Assembly: GCA_028287665.1 (NCBI GenBank)
Contig: JAQBPF010000529.1
Span: 1-5,487, forward strand
DNA length: 5,487 bases
Direction: 5' to 3'
Source: Deinococcus sp.
GTDB lineage: Bacteria > Deinococcota > Deinococci > Deinococcales > Deinococcaceae
A model generated the notes under the pieces. That model did no database searches and was not told the DNA's origin. It saw only the letters and a list, made by a program, of their open reading frames with translations. A program made the position numbers and the translations under genes. The first letter of the stretch is position 1; each line of letters begins with the position of its first letter. Shown here one piece after another: positions 4,044 through 5,487 of this stretch.

Positions 4044-4943
4044 ATGAATGTTTCTATCCTGGGAATTCCGATGGACCTTGGCGCAGGCCGCCGGGGCGTC
4101 GACATGGGCGCTTCGGCCCTCCGCAACGCGCATCTGTCGCGCACCCTCCGCGAACTTGGCCACACCGTCCACGATCTGGGCGACGTGCCCGTGGCCATCC
4201 CCGAAACGCTGGACAAGCACATCGAGACTGGGCTGGTGTTCTTGGACCCGATTCTGCAGGCTTGCCGCACCACCGCCGAACGCCTGGCCGCCCTGCCAGA
4301 TGACGTCTTCCCGCTGACGTTGGGCGGCGATCATTCGGTCAGCATGGGCACCGTAACGGGCAATGCCCTGCGCGGCAATCCGGCGGGCACGCGCATGGGC
4401 CTGATCTGGGTGGACGCGCACACCGACTACAACACGCCCAGCAGCAGCCCCAGCGGCAATATCCACGGCATGCCTGTAGCGCACCTGACCGGACAGGGCG
4501 ACCCCGATCTGGTGGGCCTGGGCGGCGGCTGGCATCTGCGCCCCGAAGACATCGTCATGATCGGCATTCGCAGCGTGGACCGCTTCGAGCGCGACCTGCT
4601 GCGCGAGGCAGGCATCAAGGCCTACACCATGAAGGACGTAGATCAGTTGGGCATCACCCGTATTGTGGAAGAAACGCAGGAACGCCTCTCGGATACGGCC
4701 CGCCTGCACGTGTCCTTCGATGCCGACGCCCTTGACCCCAGTGTGGCTCCCGGCGTGGGTACGCCCGTGCCCGGCGGCCTGACCTACCGCGAGGGCCACC
4801 TGCTGATGGAACTGCTCTCGGATTCGGGCCGAGTGACCAGCATGGACATCGTGGAGGTCAACCCGGTGCTGGACGTGCGCAACCAGACCGCCGAGGTGAT
4901 GGTCAGCATGGCGGCCAGCCTGCTGGGGCAGCGCATTCTGTAA
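4044..4943 (+). CDS. rocF: Arginase (L-arginine amidinohydrolase)
   Basis: The 299-residue protein is a complete ureohydrolase with every arginase block: IPMDLGAGRRGVDMGASALR (8-27), GGDHSVSMG (94-102), WVDAHTDYNTP (122-132), SGNIHGMP (137-144), SFDADALDPSVAPGVGTPVPGG (224-245) and MDIVEVNPVLD (267-277). His97, Asp124, His126, Asp128, Asp226 and Asp228 are the expected ligands of the two manganese ions. Asn130 and Ser137 sit where arginase binds the amino-acid end of arginine, and SxNxHGxP favours arginase over agmatinase. The enzyme splits arginine into ornithine and urea in the cytoplasm, the first step of arginine use as nitrogen or carbon source. Length is typical. The start has no good Shine-Dalgarno site but has a leaderless-type -10. 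The upstream palindrome may be a control site. No ornithine aminotransferase or other catabolic gene is adjacent. Confidence 0.95.
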   Translation: MNVSILGIPMDLGAGRRGVDMGASALRNAHLSRTLRELGHTVHDLGDVPVAIPETLDKHIETGLVFLDPILQACRTTAERLAALPDDVFPLTLGGDHSVSMGTVTGNALRGNPAGTRMGLIWVDAHTDYNTPSSSPSGNIHGMPVAHLTGQGDPDLVGLGGGWHLRPEDIVMIGIRSVDRFERDLLREAGIKAYTMKDVDQLGITRIVEETQERLSDTARLHVSFDADALDPSVAPGVGTPVPGGLTYREGHLLMELLSDSGRVTSMDIVEVNPVLDVRNQTAEVMVSMAASLLGQRIL

Positions 4944-4963
4944 GGCAAAGTCAGGCTCTCCTA

Positions 4964-4999
4964 CTCCCGCTCAACCTTCAGGGCGGGAGCTTTCATAGT
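4964..4999 (+). terminator. Probable terminator of rocF
   Basis: CTCCCGC at 4964-4970 pairs with GCGGGAG at 4983-4989 across a 12-base loop. CTTTCATAGTTTT follows, an interrupted T-tract. It starts 21 bases past the rocF stop codon. The stem is good, but the large loop and broken T-run make it a moderate terminator. The remaining gap up to 5068 shows no clear promoter for the next gene. Confidence 0.6.
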
Positions 5000-5068
5000 T
5001 TTCCCGCATTCTCTTAAGACAGAGAGCCAGCTTACCGATTCGGCCCGGTTCCTTTGGCACGGTAGAGC

Positions 5069-5419
5069 ATGGCGACCCAACAGCGCACCAAAACAGCCGT
5101 AAATTTGGAGATCCCCAAAGCGGTGCAGGACAACGCCGCGCGGGGGCTGAAGCTGCGGGAGGAACACGGCTTCGGCGGCACCAAAGTCGGCGAAGCCACC
5201 GCCGAACTGCTGGCCGCCGGGGGCACGGTGACGGCCCGCAAGGCCCGGCATATCGCCCGCTACTTTCCGCGCCATGCCCACGACAACCTCGACCAGACCG
5301 GCAAAAGCGGCAAGCCGTCGCGGGGCTACATCGCCTGGCTGCTGTGGGGCGGCGACGCGGGCCGCGCGTGGAGTGAGGGAATCGTGGAGCAGTTGGATCA
5401 GGGGAACGAAAATAAGTAA
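5069..5419 (+). CDS. Small conserved protein with a phage-type domain (IAWLLWGGDAG motif), function unknown
   Basis: The 116-residue protein has GLKLREEHGFGGTKVGEATAELLAAGG (26-52), TARKARHIARYFPRHAHD (55-72) and GYIAWLLWGGDAGRAWSEGIVEQLD (86-110). The pattern GL.LR...G.GGT.VG.A.A..L, then a helix ending in F..RH..D, then IAWLLWGGDAG..W, is one I associate with phage and prophage proteins, where it occurs alone or joined to head-gene products. Its biochemical role is not known to me. It has no signal peptide, membrane segment or cysteine, and is probably a helical cytoplasmic protein. The ATG at 5069 lacks a strong Shine-Dalgarno site (GGTAG at best). No other phage gene is in view, so this is either a domesticated single gene or a common small Deinococcus protein. 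Confidence 0.75.
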   Translation: MATQQRTKTAVNLEIPKAVQDNAARGLKLREEHGFGGTKVGEATAELLAAGGTVTARKARHIARYFPRHAHDNLDQTGKSGKPSRGYIAWLLWGGDAGRAWSEGIVEQLDQGNENK

Positions 5420-5422
5420 CGT

Positions 5423-5440
5423 GCAGTGAACGATCACTGC
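5423..5440. repeat. Perfect 7-bp hairpin after the last gene
   Basis: GCAGTGA-ACGA-TCACTGC follows the stop codon by three bases. No T-tract follows (CCGCTAGACC), so an intrinsic terminator is not well supported. It could still protect or end the transcript. Confidence 0.45.
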
Positions 5441-5469
5441 CCGCTAGACCAAGGTCATGGACTCGGCAC

Positions 5470-5487
5470 AAACACAAAAAACCCCGC
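5470..5487 (-). terminator. Possible minus-strand terminator cut by the window edge
   Basis: On the minus strand the edge reads GCGGGG followed by TTTTTTGTGTTTGTG, like the right arm and T-tract of an intrinsic terminator. The other arm would lie beyond base 5487. It implies a convergent minus-strand gene to the right. Confidence 0.35.

Noticed and set aside
3984..4799. 271-codon minus-strand frame opposite rocF
   Set aside because: Arginase on the plus strand is certain; the antisense frame is a GC-content artefact rich in Ala, His, Gln and Arg.
4961..5477. Minus-strand frames opposite the phage-domain gene
   Set aside because: They are Arg/Pro/Ser- or Ala-rich shadows; the plus-strand product has a recognisable conserved pattern.

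Overview
The window looks like Deinococcus chromosome (Deinococcota). The strongest evidence is a near-textbook ddrB gene, the damage-induced single-stranded DNA-binding protein known only from this lineage, with a radiation/desiccation response motif (RDRM) just upstream. A MazG-like pyrophosphohydrolase resembling D. radiodurans DR2231, high GC content, and repeated leaderless-type promoters (TANNNT six or seven bases before the start codon) agree with this. No transposase, rRNA operon or CRISPR array is present.

Layout from left to right. At 1-167 is the C-terminal end of a PaaI-type hotdog thioesterase (+). At 233-868 is ddrB (+) with its RDRM, promoter and Shine-Dalgarno sequence, closed by a long perfect hairpin terminator. 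Positions 995-1112 hold no gene but several small inverted repeats that look like a short dispersed element. At 1113-1565 is the MazG-like enzyme (-), and at 1650-2120 a small protein, probably exported, with two cysteines (-). Positions 2160-2313 hold a strong terminator and a tRNA-like T-arm/acceptor structure on the minus strand, but no normal complete tRNA. Positions 2314-2462 contain no supported gene, although one plus-strand reading frame there has two CxxC motifs. At 2463-3167 is a calcineurin-like metallophosphoesterase (-). The divergent intergenic region 3168-3373 leads to a GNAT acetyltransferase (+, 3374-3931). A 16-bp AT-rich palindrome then precedes an arginase gene (rocF, +, 4044-4943) and its terminator. 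The last gene (+, 5069-5419) is a small protein with a domain I associate with phage proteins. The right edge probably cuts a terminator belonging to a minus-strand gene outside the window.

The genes do not form one pathway. Two fit the DNA-damage and nucleotide-hygiene theme of Deinococcus: ddrB in DNA annealing and repair, and the MazG-like enzyme in removing unwanted dNTPs such as dUTP. Arginase links to arginine catabolism. Most genes seem to be separate transcription units with their own promoters. I found no clear new multi-gene system. The items most worth a second look are the tRNA-like RNA region near 2200-2313, the palindrome before rocF, the shared leaderless promoter architecture and the lone phage-type domain gene.
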